In this document: positions 1 through 8,950 of the stretch, one piece after another
How the letters are laid out: each line of letters starts with the position of its first letter
How positions within the stretch are numbered: position 1 is the first letter of the stretch
DNA from: Apibacter adventoris
Lineage (GTDB): Bacteria; Bacteroidota; Bacteroidia; Flavobacteriales; Weeksellaceae
Direction of reading: 5' to 3'
Assembly: GCF_002964975.1 (NCBI RefSeq)
Contig: NZ_PSZM01000001.1
Span: forward strand, 124,001 to 188,000
DNA length: 64,000 nucleotides
Notes under the pieces: generated by a model
What the model saw: the letters and a program-made list of their open reading frames with translations, nothing else
The model's database searches: none
What the model was told of the DNA's origin: nothing
Translations under genes and position numbers: made by a program

Positions 1-789
1 TCTCAATATGGATTTATCTAATGCCCTGGCCATTTCTTTATAGTTTACCATTATTTCTTTAGGTTTTCCTGTAATTAAATCTCTTCCTTGAACCGGTAAA
101 TCTTCAGGCGGATTATCTAATTCTTCTAATCCAGAACCTACTTCCATTTTAATGTGTTCAGCAGTCTTCTCTCCTATATATAAATTATGATGTGTCCTCA
201 AATAATATACAATATCATTTGTAAATACATCACCGGCAATTTTTATTGAATTATCACATACTATTCCACCTAAAGCAATTACAGCTATTTCTGTAGTACC
301 TCCTCCTATATCTATAATCATATTTCCTTTAGGTTGTGTAACATCTATTCCTACTCCTATAGCAGCTGCCATAGGCTCATATATTAATTTTACATCTTTT
401 GCATTTACATGAGCTGCAGAATCTTTTACAGCTCTTTTTTCTACTTCTGTAATTCCTGAAGGAATACAAATTACCATTCTTAATGAAGGATTAAATACTT
501 TTCCTTTAATGCCCGGAATTTGTTTTATAAATTCTCTGATCATATGTTCAGAAGCAGCAAAATCAGCAATCACACCATCTTTTAAAGGACGTATTGTTTT
601 TATATCATCATGTGTTTTTCCTTGCATTTGTTTTGCAGTTTCTCCAACAGCAATAGGTTTTCCGGTTCTTCTATCAATAGCCACTATTGATGGACTATCT
701 ACTACCACTTTATTATTATGAATTATTAAGGTATTTGCAGTACCCAAATCAATAGCTATTTCCTGTGTAAGAAAATCAAATAACCCCAT
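1..789 (-). CDS. mreB: Rod shape-determining protein MreB (partial, 3' end outside window)
   Basis: Bacterial actin homologue that polymerises on the inner membrane and guides lateral peptidoglycan synthesis. Translating the minus strand from the ATG at 789 gives 263 residues open to the window edge. They begin MGLFDFLTQEIAIDLGTANT, the phosphate-1 loop of the actin fold. Further in are the MreB-typical GKTHDDIKTIRPLKDGVIAD, the connecting motif near CIPSGITEVEKRA, and the phosphate-2 loop IDIGGGTTEIAVI. The frame has no stop. MreB is usually about 340 residues, so about a quarter is missing to the left. A TAnnTTTG promoter element and a 24-bp palindrome lie in its upstream region. Identification is secure; only the C-terminus is unseen. 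Confidence 0.96.
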   Translation of the reverse strand, partial: MGLFDFLTQEIAIDLGTANTLIIHNNKVVVDSPSIVAIDRRTGKPIAVGETAKQMQGKTHDDIKTIRPLKDGVIADFAASEHMIREFIKQIPGIKGKVFNPSLRMVICIPSGITEVEKRAVKDSAAHVNAKDVKLIYEPMAAAIGVGIDVTQPKGNMIIDIGGGTTEIAVIALGGIVCDNSIKIAGDVFTNDIVYYLRTHHNLYIGEKTAEHIKMEVGSGLEELDNPPEDLPVQGRDLITGKPKEIMVNYKEMARALDKSILR

Positions 790-840
790 TATTAAATGTT
801 AATTTGTAATATTATTTATCTTATTTTTTTAATTAAAAAT

Positions 841-864
841 AATTCACCTTTTAAAAGGTGAATT
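841..864 (-). terminator. 24-bp perfect palindrome, sppA terminator or mreB leader hairpin
   Basis: The sequence is its own reverse complement over 24 bp, with 12-bp arms and TTTTAAAA at the centre. On the minus strand it follows the sppA stop and is followed by ATTTTTA, as expected of an intrinsic terminator for sppA. It also lies just downstream of a mreB -7 element at 869-876, so it would be transcribed at the 5' end of a mreB mRNA. Confidence 0.5.
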
Positions 865-868
865 TATG

Positions 869-876
869 CAAAGATA
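869..876 (-). promoter_or_regulatory. Probable -7 element of mreB promoter
   Basis: The minus strand reads TATCTTTG, matching the Bacteroidota -7 consensus TAnnTTTG. It lies 80 bp before the mreB start codon. No TTG box is seen at the ideal 19-nt spacing, so strength is uncertain. Confidence 0.4.
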
Positions 877-935
877 TAACATCTTATTGAAAAATATATA
901 TTAGTTAATATAATTTTAGGTTAAAAGATTGGATA

Positions 936-2699
936 TTATTTTATGGATAATTCAAAAGGCATTAAATACAAAATTCCCGTATTTTTATTCATATTTTTTA
1001 TTTTTTGATATAATTGATAATTATCTTTTCCTAAATCTTTTTTTAATACTTTTTCAACATAACTGCTTTGAATATCATCATCATCATTAGATTCCATTTT
1101 ATTAAAAAAAGACTCTAAAAAATTTTTTTCTATGGGATATGAAATTGTATTATATTTCTCCAGTTTTGCTTTTTCAGCTGCAAAAACTATCGCATCATTA
1201 AAAGTTCCTATTTCATCAACTAATCTTCTATCTAAAGCCTGTTTACCACTCCATACTCTCCCTTGTCCTAAATTATCTACTTGTTCAAAGGTCATTTTAC
1301 GATTATTCATAACAACACCCACAAATTTTTTATATGTAATTTCTATACCTTGAGTCATAACATCTTTCATTCCTGCAGTCATTCCCTGAGTGGGAGAATA
1401 ATATAAAGAGTTGGTATTTGTAGTAACATAATCTGTAGTGATTCCTATATTGTTTATTAATTTCTTTACATTAGGTATCATTCCCAACACACCTATAGAA
1501 CCTGTTATAGTATTTTCTTGAGCATAAATTTTATCTCCTGCCATGGCTATATAATATCCTCCGGATGCAGCCACGTCACCAAATGAAACAATTAACGGCT
1601 TTTCCTTTTTAAGCTGTTCTAATTCATATAATATTTCAGCTGAGGCATTCGCACTACCTCCCGGTGAATTTATTCTTAAAACAACTGCTTTAATATTTTC
1701 ATCTTCTTTTATTTCTTTAATTTGTTTAATAAAAGTCTTAGAATAGACTGCATCATCTCCTTTTCCTGTATATATTTCTCCAACAGCATATAGTATTGCT
1801 ATTTTATTTTTTGTATTTAAATCCAGATTTAGATTTTCTTTATATTTTGATAAAGTAATTCTATTTATCTTTTTATCTTTAGAAATTCCTAATTTATTTT
1901 TGATAATTTGATCATATTCGGACTCATTAAGTAATTTATCTACTAATTTATGCTTTAAAGATAAATTTGAAATAAATCCAAATAAACTGTCCGTAGATAT
2001 ATTAATATCTTGTGTAGATACTTTTCGGGAAACAGCAATATCTGTTGAAATTTTAGTCCATAAATTACCTAAAAGTTCTGTTAATTGTAACCGATTTTCT
2101 TCAGAAAGATTATTCCTCAAATAGGGTTCTACAGCAGACTTATATTTTCCATGACGCACTACATCAAAATCAATCCCATATTTTTCTCCTAAATTTTTAA
2201 AAAACATAATTTCTGTTGATAAACCGGTTAGCTCTACTATGGCATTAGGATTTAAAAACAAACTATCCGATACTGAGGCTAAGTAATAAGCTTTTTGTGA
2301 ACAATCATTGCTATAAGCATAAACAAATTTTTTGCTTTCTTTAAAATCTAGTAATGCTTGCCTTATATCAGATATTTCAGAATATCCAACATCCGGGTTA
2401 GTTAATTTTAAACTAATCCCTTTTATTTTTTCATCAGTTTTAGCATGCTTAATTAAGTTTAATATATCATTAAGATATAAATTAGTTTTGTCCTCTAGTG
2501 AAAATATAGATATTGATTTTTCACTTGGGCTTTCCAAAACAGGTTTATTTAAAGTTATTTCTAAAACAGAATTATCTTCTACTCCAGAGAATAAAGAAGG
2601 AATTATTATTCCTAATAAAATTAACCCTATAACAGATATACCTATTAATGATAATATCCCTACAATGGTTGCCATTACCTGAATTGTAAATTTTTTCAT
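936..2699 (-). CDS. sppA: Signal peptide peptidase SppA, 67K type
   Basis: Membrane-bound serine protease (S49) that degrades cleaved signal peptides in the envelope. It is 587 residues, the length of the long two-domain form. A single transmembrane segment covers about residues 10-38. The N-terminal S49 domain holds the general-base lysine in GKYKSAVEPY (Lys187). The C-terminal domain has INSPGGSA (about 344-351) and the nucleophile in VAASGGYYIA (Ser379), followed by GSIGVLG. This split Lys/Ser dyad is the known SppA arrangement. It is divergent to folK with only 33 bp between the start codons, so promoters must overlap or lie inside the genes. No damage is seen. Confidence 0.95.
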   Translation of the reverse strand: MKKFTIQVMATIVGILSLIGISVIGLILLGIIIPSLFSGVEDNSVLEITLNKPVLESPSEKSISIFSLEDKTNLYLNDILNLIKHAKTDEKIKGISLKLTNPDVGYSEISDIRQALLDFKESKKFVYAYSNDCSQKAYYLASVSDSLFLNPNAIVELTGLSTEIMFFKNLGEKYGIDFDVVRHGKYKSAVEPYLRNNLSEENRLQLTELLGNLWTKISTDIAVSRKVSTQDINISTDSLFGFISNLSLKHKLVDKLLNESEYDQIIKNKLGISKDKKINRITLSKYKENLNLDLNTKNKIAILYAVGEIYTGKGDDAVYSKTFIKQIKEIKEDENIKAVVLRINSPGGSANASAEILYELEQLKKEKPLIVSFGDVAASGGYYIAMAGDKIYAQENTITGSIGVLGMIPNVKKLINNIGITTDYVTTNTNSLYYSPTQGMTAGMKDVMTQGIEITYKKFVGVVMNNRKMTFEQVDNLGQGRVWSGKQALDRRLVDEIGTFNDAIVFAAEKAKLEKYNTISYPIEKNFLESFFNKMESNDDDDIQSSYVEKVLKKDLGKDNYQLYQKIKNMNKNTGILYLMPFELSIK

Positions 2700-2732
2700 T
2701 TCTTTGTAATAATTAAATTTTATTATTAGTAT

Positions 2733-3143
2733 ATGAATAAAGCTATTTTGTTACTCGGAAGTAATTTAGGAGATAAAATGAAAAACATATCTACCGCTCT
2801 ATCACTTATTAATGAATCAATTGGATCAATTAAAAAAAAATCTAACATAATAAAAACTTTGCCTGAAGGATATAATTCTTCTAATACCTATTTAAACCTT
2901 GGAATTATTATTGAAACTTATTTATCTCCCATGCAATTATTAAAACAATTAAAAAAGATTGAACAAGATTTAGGAAGAATAAGGGATTCTTCTTATTCTG
3001 GAACATATGAAGACAGAATTATTGATATTGATATAATTTATTTTAATAACATAATTTATGAATCTAAAAAGCTAGTAATTCCCCATAAAGCTCATACAAA
3101 AAAAAGAAGTTTTTCCAAAAAAATAATATATGAGTTAATTTAA
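2733..3143 (+). CDS. folK: 2-amino-4-hydroxy-6-hydroxymethyldihydropteridine diphosphokinase
   Basis: Transfers pyrophosphate from ATP to 6-hydroxymethyl-7,8-dihydropterin in folate synthesis; cytoplasmic. It is 136 residues, somewhat shorter than the usual about 160. The N-terminus LLGSNLGDK is the conserved first strand and pterin loop. The signature RIIDIDIIYFN (about 96-106) carries the two Mg-binding aspartates and is preceded by the expected GRIRDSS-type loop. VIPHKAHTKKRSF matches the family end motif, where most members read IPHP.....RxFVL; here the final stretch is short and ends KKIIYELI. It is probably complete but C-terminally trimmed. It stands alone, divergent from sppA. Confidence 0.9.
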   Translation: MNKAILLLGSNLGDKMKNISTALSLINESIGSIKKKSNIIKTLPEGYNSSNTYLNLGIIIETYLSPMQLLKQLKKIEQDLGRIRDSSYSGTYEDRIIDIDIIYFNNIIYESKKLVIPHKAHTKKRSFSKKIIYELI

Positions 3144-3228
3144 TTTTTTTTTATTTCAAAAAAAAATAATACTTTTACTCTCTGGATAAAGTTATAAAAA
3201 TATTTATATTACTAATTAAATAATAGCT

Positions 3229-4647
3229 ATGAATAAAAAATATATTCTATTTGTATTAATAGTTTTTTACGCTCTTAAAGCACAATCTCAAGAAGTAAAT
3301 AGTAGTGATTTCTCTGAGGATTATGTAAAATTTACTAACGATCAAAAGCAATTTAATGATTGGTCTGTTTCCATATTTGGAGGTATTCCATGGCTTCAAG
3401 CAGCTGACTTTACATCTATTGATAATGGTATGTCCGGATCTTGGAGAGTTGGTTATGATTTTCAAGCTTCCATTAATAAACAAATTTCTCATGTATTTGG
3501 ATTAAGTTTATTAGGACAGTTTGGTGAATCTAGGCAGGGATATGGTAATGACCAAATTGATGCAAAAACAAAATACTTTGGAATTACACTATTGGGAGAT
3601 TTAAATGTTTCTTCACTTTTTAGACGTATTGATAATAGGTCTCCATATAGATGGTCAGCTCATGTTTATGCAGGTGCTGGAACCATCCAATATAAAGCAT
3701 ACAGAAAAGATATGACTTTAGGAGAAACAAAATATACTAAAACTGCTGATGAAGATATGGGTGTTGGATCTTTATTCGCACAAGTTGGAGGAGGTTTGGT
3801 ATATAAAATAAATAACAAATGGGATGCTATTTTCAAAGCTATGTATGTGGTAACTGGAGATGAACAATTTGATGGTTCTGGAAAAACTGGCCATTATACT
3901 GAATTTCATTCCGGAGGAAGCTCAGATAATTTTATAACTACTTCTTTAGGGGTTACATATAAAATTGGTAAACATAATGAATTTCTAGGTTGGGTTGATC
4001 CATTAAGAGAAATATTTACAAAAATTAATGATAATGCGAATAATCAGTTAGAAGTTTGTGTATTTGGAGATAAAGATGATGATGGTGTTTGTGATGACTG
4101 GGATCGTGAATTAGACACTCCTAAAGGAGCACGAGTTGACGGTTCTGGTAGAGCCTTAGATGTTGATATGGATGGAATTATAGATCTATATGATAAATGT
4201 CCTACCTTCCCAGGAAAAGCGAATACAGAAAACCCTGAACTAAACGGATGTCCAGAAGCTAAAGAAGTTCCCGATGTTGTTAATAATATTATAGCTACTA
4301 TGGGGGGAATCCAATTTAATTTAGATTCAGATAAAATTTTACTAGAATCTCAACCTATATTAGATAATGTGGCTGATATAATCAAAAATTATGGTAAAGA
4401 CACCCGATTTTTAGTGGAAGGTCACACAGATGCTAGAGGAAATGATGCATACAATTTCAGCTTATCTAAAAGACGTGTAACTTCTGTTATAAAATATCTT
4501 GTATCCAAAGGAGTTACCCCTTATCAATTAACTGGAAAAGGTTTAGGATTCTCTGATCCAAAATATCCGGAATGTAAACCAGCCAATAAGTGTCCGGAAT
4601 GGAAAAATAGAGAAAATAGAAGAGTTATATTTAAGTTACTAGACTAA
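3229..4647 (+). CDS. OmpA-family outer membrane protein with TSP3 calcium repeats
   Basis: 472 residues. A Sec signal peptide (about 1-20, MNKKYILFVLIVFYALKAQS) is followed by a predicted outer-membrane beta-barrel (about 40-255, alternating aromatic strands). An acidic thrombospondin type 3 linker (DKDDDGVCDDWDRE, then DVDMDGIIDLYDKCP) comes next. The C-terminal OmpA-like domain (about 350-472) contains VEGHTDARGNDAYNFSLSKRR and ends in ENRRV. The Asp and Arg of that domain bind diaminopimelate in the family, tethering the outer membrane to peptidoglycan. This architecture is common among abundant flavobacterial porins. It is a single gene with its own terminator. Confidence 0.93.
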   Translation: MNKKYILFVLIVFYALKAQSQEVNSSDFSEDYVKFTNDQKQFNDWSVSIFGGIPWLQAADFTSIDNGMSGSWRVGYDFQASINKQISHVFGLSLLGQFGESRQGYGNDQIDAKTKYFGITLLGDLNVSSLFRRIDNRSPYRWSAHVYAGAGTIQYKAYRKDMTLGETKYTKTADEDMGVGSLFAQVGGGLVYKINNKWDAIFKAMYVVTGDEQFDGSGKTGHYTEFHSGGSSDNFITTSLGVTYKIGKHNEFLGWVDPLREIFTKINDNANNQLEVCVFGDKDDDGVCDDWDRELDTPKGARVDGSGRALDVDMDGIIDLYDKCPTFPGKANTENPELNGCPEAKEVPDVVNNIIATMGGIQFNLDSDKILLESQPILDNVADIIKNYGKDTRFLVEGHTDARGNDAYNFSLSKRRVTSVIKYLVSKGVTPYQLTGKGLGFSDPKYPECKPANKCPEWKNRENRRVIFKLLD

Positions 4648-4666
4648 AAATAATATAAAAAAAAAT

Positions 4667-4700
4667 AAAAATACCTCTCATAAATGAGAGGTATTTTTAT
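4667..4700 (+). terminator. Intrinsic terminator after OmpA-family gene
   Basis: The 15-nt arms AAAAATACCTCTCAT and ATGAGAGGTATTTTT form an inverted repeat 20 bp after the stop codon, ending in a T run. The symmetric A/T flanks mean it could act on both strands. Confidence 0.8.
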
Positions 4701-4726
4701 TTTTATAACTTTATAAAAAATAAATT

Positions 4727-5584
4727 ATGAAACCAGACTTAGTTATTAGTACTATGAATTGGGGAACTAATGGCAAAAATTTCTCAATTGATCAATCGGC
4801 AGATCTAATTAAAGAATGCTATAATGAAAATCTTTTAAAATTTGATTTGGTTAACATTAGTGGTGATTATAGCGTTGAGAACTTATTTGGAAATGCTTTA
4901 CAAAAAACAGGTATAAATAGAGATAACATTAAAATATCAACAAAATGTGGAATCCTTTATCATCAATCGGGGGTTAATAATAAAATCAAAACTTATAATA
5001 CTTCAAAAAAAAATATTATTACAACTGTAGATAATACACTTCAAAATTTGAAAACAAATTATATTGACGTACTTTTTATACAAGGACAAGATTATTTAAT
5101 AAACCTTGAAGAATTAGGTACTACTTTTACTGAACTGAAACTAAGTGGAAAAGTGAAATATTTTGGAGTAAGTAATTTTTCAACATTTGCTTTCGATGCT
5201 CTTAATAAAAAAATACCATTAATAACTAATCAGATAGAATTTTCTTTAATAAAGCCTTTAGCCTTATTTAATGAAACCCTATTACAATTGGGTTACCTTA
5301 ATAAAAAAACTCAAATCTACTCACCTTTGGGCAATTATTTTTCCAATAAAACAAATTCAAATCAAAAATTAAACGAAGCACTAGCAATAATGGCAAAAAA
5401 ATATGATGCCTCAATTAGTCAAATTTTATTAGCCTGGACATTAAAACCTCCCTATAAAATTACTCCAATTTTAGGAAGTACAAATATTGAAAGAATAAAG
5501 TTACAAAGTAAGGCATTTAATATTAAACTTAGCCATGAGGACTGGTATAAATTATTAAAATTATCTACAGAAAAAACGTTTTAA
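4727..5584 (+). CDS. Aldo/keto reductase-like protein, probably catalytically impaired
   Basis: 285 residues with the (beta/alpha)8 aldo/keto reductase fold, closest by eye to the E. coli YdhF type. Evidence includes ISTKCGI (about 70-76), SGKVKYFGVSNF and the C-terminal ILGSTNIERI, which matches the NADPH-binding GSGKIER stretch. The family's catalytic tetrad is Asp, Tyr, Lys, His. Here the stretch equivalent to VDHADIYGGY reads FDLVNISGDY, so Asp becomes Asn43 and Tyr becomes Ser45. LLIHRPD becomes LFIQGQD, so His becomes Gln119. Only Lys73 remains. It may have become a cofactor-binding or regulatory protein, or may use Tyr48. The frame is intact, so this is not simple decay. It is monocistronic and shares a terminator with rplQ. 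Confidence 0.85.
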   Translation: MKPDLVISTMNWGTNGKNFSIDQSADLIKECYNENLLKFDLVNISGDYSVENLFGNALQKTGINRDNIKISTKCGILYHQSGVNNKIKTYNTSKKNIITTVDNTLQNLKTNYIDVLFIQGQDYLINLEELGTTFTELKLSGKVKYFGVSNFSTFAFDALNKKIPLITNQIEFSLIKPLALFNETLLQLGYLNKKTQIYSPLGNYFSNKTNSNQKLNEALAIMAKKYDASISQILLAWTLKPPYKITPILGSTNIERIKLQSKAFNIKLSHEDWYKLLKLSTEKTF

Positions 5585-5628
5585 ACTAAAAAAACAACTC
5601 AAATAAATTTGAGTTGTTTTTTTAGTTT
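5583..5628. terminator. Bidirectional terminator, 21-bp perfect stem
   Basis: A perfect inverted repeat with arms of 21 bp (5583-5603 and 5608-5628) and loop TAAA sits between the convergent aldo/keto reductase gene and rplQ. Its left arm begins inside the reductase stop codon. Both strands give a hairpin followed by T runs, so it should end the ribosomal superoperon as well as the reductase transcript. Confidence 0.9.
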
Positions 5629-5644
5629 ATTTAAATATTTTTCT

Positions 5645-6157
5645 TTATTGAACTTCTTTTCCTTCTGATGAATCATCATCATTTTGAGTTTCTTCATTTT
5701 CTAAAGGTGCTTTATCAACTACCTGATCAACTTTTTTTGTTGTAGTGCGTCGACTTCTCCTTGTAGTTTTCTTTACAGAATCTTTTGATGTATACAATTC
5801 ATTAAAATCTACTAATTCAATTAATGCAGTATCTGCTGCATCTCCTAAACGAAATCCAGTTTTAATTATTCTAGCATATCCTCCATTTCTTGAAGAAATT
5901 TTAGGCGCAACTGTTCTGAAAAGTTCAGTTACCGCTTCCTTATTTTGTAAATAACTAAAAACGATCCTTCGGTTATGAGTTGTATCTTCTTTAGATTTAG
6001 TTAAGAGAGGCTCAATATATGTTCTTAAGGCTTTAGCCTTAGCTACTGTTGTATTTATTCTTTTATGTAATATAAGAGATGAAGCCATATTTGAAAGCAT
6101 AGCTTTTCTATGTGAGGCTGTTCTCCCTAAATGATTAAACTTTTTACCGTGTCTCAT
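5645..6157 (-). CDS. rplQ: 50S ribosomal protein L17
   Basis: Large-subunit protein near the exit tunnel. 170 residues, against about 125 in E. coli. The core runs from [20 protein letters not shown] to about residue 120. A tail follows, first Lys/Arg-rich ([12 protein letters not shown]) and then acidic, ending SSEGKEVQ. Such extensions are usual in Bacteroidota L17. It is the last gene of the superoperon, 9 bp after rpoA, directly before the bidirectional terminator. Confidence 0.98.
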   Translation of the reverse strand: MRHGKKFNHLGRTASHRKAMLSNMASSLILHKRINTTVAKAKALRTYIEPLLTKSKEDTTHNRRIVFSYLQNKEAVTELFRTVAPKISSRNGGYARIIKTGFRLGDAADTALIELVDFNELYTSKDSVKKTTRRSRRTTTKKVDQVVDKAPLENEETQNDDDSSEGKEVQ

Positions 6158-6166
6158 GATTTCTTA

Positions 6167-7159
6167 TTATTCTGCGTCTAATTTATATTTTGAAACATCT
6201 AACCCAAAAGTAAGATTTTTTGAATATACTAAATCTTCTAATTCTGTTAGAGATTTTTTACCAAAGTTTCTAAACTTCATTAAATCTGATTTTGTAAAAG
6301 AAACTAACTCTCCTAAAGTTTCTACTTCAGCTGCTTTTAAACAATTTAAAGCTCTAACAGATAAATCCATATCTACTAATTTGGTTTTCAGTAATTGCCT
6401 CATATGAAGCGCTTCTTCGTCATAAGTATCTGTAGAAGCTACTACATCAGCTTCAAGAGTAATTCTCTCATCAGAAAATAACATAAAATGATGAATTAAT
6501 ATCTTAGCTGCTTCAGTCAAAGCTTCTTGAGGTGTTATAGAACCATCAGTCTGAATATCTAAAACCAATTTTTCATAATCTGTTCTTTGTTCTACACGAT
6601 AATCTTCTACACTATAACTTACATTTCTAATTGGTGTATATATAGAATCAATAGCAATAGTGCCTACCGGCGTATGATTTGATTTATTTTGTTCTGCAGG
6701 AACATATCCTCTACCCTTATCTATAGTAAAAGTTATATTTAGATTAACAGATTTATCCATATGGCAAATTACCAAATCAGGATTTAGCACTTGATAAGAT
6801 GATATAAATTTACCCAATTCACCTGCTGTTAATTCTGTTTTTCCTGAAACCTGAACAGTTACAGCTTCATTTCCTCCCTTATTAATTTGATTTTTAAACC
6901 TAACTTTTTTCAGATTTAAAATGATTTCAGTAACATCTTCAATAACACCAGGAATAGTAGAAAATTCATGATCCACTCCTTCTATCTTTATAGATGTTAT
7001 TGCATAACCTTCTAATGATGATAGCAAAACTCGTCTTAAAGAATTACCTACAGTCAATCCAAATCCAGGCTCTAAAGGCCTGAATTCGAATTGTCCTCTA
7101 AAATCATCAGATTCAATTAAAATAACCTTATCAGGTTTTATAAAGTTTAAAATTGCCAT
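6167..7159 (-). CDS. rpoA: DNA-directed RNA polymerase alpha subunit
   Basis: Scaffold subunit of RNA polymerase; its C-terminal domain contacts DNA upstream of promoters. 330 residues, normal length. The N-terminal dimerisation domain includes [20 protein letters not shown] (about 27-46). A linker is followed by the C-terminal helix-hairpin-helix domain (about 250-320) with [18 protein letters not shown] and [13 protein letters not shown]. It lies between rpsD and rplQ as in most bacteria. No oddities. Confidence 0.99.
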   Translation of the reverse strand: MAILNFIKPDKVILIESDDFRGQFEFRPLEPGFGLTVGNSLRRVLLSSLEGYAITSIKIEGVDHEFSTIPGVIEDVTEIILNLKKVRFKNQINKGGNEAVTVQVSGKTELTAGELGKFISSYQVLNPDLVICHMDKSVNLNITFTIDKGRGYVPAEQNKSNHTPVGTIAIDSIYTPIRNVSYSVEDYRVEQRTDYEKLVLDIQTDGSITPQEALTEAAKILIHHFMLFSDERITLEADVVASTDTYDEEALHMRQLLKTKLVDMDLSVRALNCLKAAEVETLGELVSFTKSDLMKFRNFGKKSLTELEDLVYSKNLTFGLDVSKYKLDAE

Positions 7160-7182
7160 ATAAATTTTAGCTAATTTTTAAA

Positions 7183-7794
7183 TTATTTAGAATATAATTC
7201 GACTATCAATTGTTCTTTGATATCTTCAGGAATTTGAATTCTCTCAGGTAAAACTTTAAATTCACCTGTAAGTTTTTCATCATTCCACACTAACCATTCA
7301 TAGGATTTATGAGAATTATTAACTAAAGCATCTTTAATTACTTGTAATGATTTAGATTTTTCTCTTACCCCAACAACATCTCCCGGCTTCAATAAGTAAG
7401 AAGGAATATTAACTATTTCTCCGTTTACGGTAATGTGTTTATGAGAAACTAATTGACGAGCACCTGCTCTAGAATTAGATAACCCCATTCTATAGGTTAC
7501 ATTATCTAGCCGAGATTCACAAAGTTGTAATAATACTTCACCAGTGATTCCCTTATTTCTTTGTGCTTTATCAAATAAATTAGCAAACTGTCTTTCTAAA
7601 ATACCATAAGTATATTTAGCTTTTTGTTTTTCTGCTAACTGAATTGCATATTCAGATTTTTTAGCACCTCTTCTTTTATTCGGACCATGTTGTCCTGGAG
7701 GAAATTTTCTTCTTTCAAAATACTTATCTTCTCCATAAATAGCCTGTCCGAATTTTCGAGCTATTTTCGTTTTTGGACCAATATATCTTGCCAT
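7183..7794 (-). CDS. rpsD: 30S ribosomal protein S4
   Basis: Primary 16S rRNA binder that nucleates assembly of the 30S body. 203 residues. The N-terminus is [16 protein letters not shown]. The S4 RNA-binding domain (about 93-155) contains [20 protein letters not shown] and [12 protein letters not shown]4 is an autogenous regulator of the alpha operon in some bacteria; no control structure was identified here. Gaps are 18 bp to rpsK and 23 bp to rpoA. Confidence 0.99.
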   Translation of the reverse strand: MARYIGPKTKIARKFGQAIYGEDKYFERRKFPPGQHGPNKRRGAKKSEYAIQLAEKQKAKYTYGILERQFANLFDKAQRNKGITGEVLLQLCESRLDNVTYRMGLSNSRAGARQLVSHKHITVNGEIVNIPSYLLKPGDVVGVREKSKSLQVIKDALVNNSHKSYEWLVWNDEKLTGEFKVLPERIQIPEDIKEQLIVELYSK

Positions 7795-7812
7795 TTTTTA
7801 ATTTAATAATTA

Positions 7813-8205
7813 TTAAACTCTTCTTCTTTTAGGGGGTCTACATCCATTGTGAGGAATTGGAGTAACATCTATAATTTCACTTACTTCAATACCTGAATTA
7901 TGTATGGTACGTATAGCAGATTCTCTTCCTGCACCCGGACCTTTCACAAAAACTTTCACTCTTCTTAACCCTAATTCATACGCTGTCTGGGAACAATTCT
8001 CAGCAGCCATTTGAGCAGCATATGGAGTGTTTTTTTTAGACCCTTTAAAGCCCATCTTTCCTGCAGAAGCCCAAGAAATTACCTCTCCGTTTTTATTGGT
8101 TAAAGAAATAATTATATTATTAAAGGAAGCTTGAATATGTGCTTCTCCTACTGCTTCAATTTTAACTTTTCTTTTCTTAGTTGTTTTTGATGCTGTCTTT
8201 GCCAT
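7813..8205 (-). CDS. rpsK: 30S ribosomal protein S11
   Basis: Platform protein of the small subunit, near the mRNA path. 130 residues. Diagnostic segments are [23 protein letters not shown], read in parts at about 28-50, then [14 protein letters not shown] and the terminal [12 protein letters not shown]. The Lys-rich N-terminus is typical. It is placed between rpsM and rpsD with short gaps. Confidence 0.99.
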   Translation of the reverse strand: MAKTASKTTKKRKVKIEAVGEAHIQASFNNIIISLTNKNGEVISWASAGKMGFKGSKKNTPYAAQMAAENCSQTAYELGLRRVKVFVKGPGAGRESAIRTIHNSGIEVSEIIDVTPIPHNGCRPPKRRRV

Positions 8206-8218
8206 TGGTTACTATTTA

Positions 8219-8596
8219 TTATTTAGTGGCTTTTTTCTTATTAGCTACTGTTTTTCTCTTACCTTTTCTTGTACGTGAATTATTTTTAGTTCTTTGCCCT
8301 CTTAAAGGTAATCCTAAACGATGTCTAATTCCTCTCTGACATCCTATATCCATTAAACGTTTAATATTTAATTGAATTTCAGAACGTAATTCGCCTTCAA
8401 CTTTTACATTTTCAGAAATAAACTTTCTAATATTATTAATATCATCATCATTCCATTCTGAAACTTTTTTGTCTTCACTAATTCCTGCATCTTTTAAAAC
8501 TTTTGCTGCAGTACTTTTTCCAATACCGTAAATATAGGTAAGTCCAATAACTCCTCTTTTATTTTTTGGTAAATCTACACCGGAAATTCTAGCCAT
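8219..8596 (-). CDS. rpsM: 30S ribosomal protein S13
   Basis: Head protein contacting the P-site tRNA and bridging to the 50S subunit. 125 residues. It opens [20 protein letters not shown]. The helix-hairpin-helix ([12 protein letters not shown]) and the basic stretch [17 protein letters not shown] are conserved, and the lysine-rich tail enters the decoding region. It follows rpmJ with 4 bp between the genes. Confidence 0.99.
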   Translation of the reverse strand: MARISGVDLPKNKRGVIGLTYIYGIGKSTAAKVLKDAGISEDKKVSEWNDDDINNIRKFISENVKVEGELRSEIQLNIKRLMDIGCQRGIRHRLGLPLRGQRTKNNSRTRKGKRKTVANKKKATK

Positions 8597-8600
8597 AGTA

Positions 8601-8717
8601 TTAACCTTGTCTTTGTTTAAATTTAGGATTCTTTTTGTTTATGATATACAGACGTCCTTTACGTCTTACAATTTTGCAATCTGAACTTCTTTTTTTAAGT
8701 GATGCTCTTATTTTCAT
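8601..8717 (-). CDS. rpmJ: 50S ribosomal protein L36
   Basis: 38 residues, read directly from the minus strand between infA and rps[21 protein letters not shown], then [18 protein letters not shown]. This is the Bacteroidota form with one cysteine (Cys14). It lacks the CCHC zinc ribbon of the C+ type. Position and sequence leave no real alternative. Confidence 0.97.
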   Translation of the reverse strand: MKIRASLKKRSSDCKIVRRKGRLYIINKKNPKFKQRQG

Positions 8718-8728
8718 TTCTTTTTTTT

Positions 8729-8944
8729 TTAATATCTGAAAGTGATTCTGCCTTTAGATAAATCATAAGGTGACATTTCAAGTCTTACTTTATCTCCAGG
8801 TAATAATTTAATATAATGCATTCTCATTTTTCCTGAGATATGTGCAGTTAAAATGTGTCCGTTCTCTAATTCTACTCGGAACATTGCATTAGATAATGCT
8901 TCAATAATTGTTCCGTCTTGCTCTATATGCTTTTGTTTTGCCAT
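8729..8944 (-). CDS. infA: Translation initiation factor IF-1
   Basis: 71 residues forming a single S1-like OB fold that binds the 30S A site during initiation. [20 protein letters not shown] and the end motif [20 protein letters not shown] match the family. It lies between secY and rpmJ. There is no map or adk gene in between, as is common in this phylum. Confidence 0.98.
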   Translation of the reverse strand: MAKQKHIEQDGTIIEALSNAMFRVELENGHILTAHISGKMRMHYIKLLPGDKVRLEMSPYDLSKGRITFRY

Positions 8945-8950
8945 ATATAA

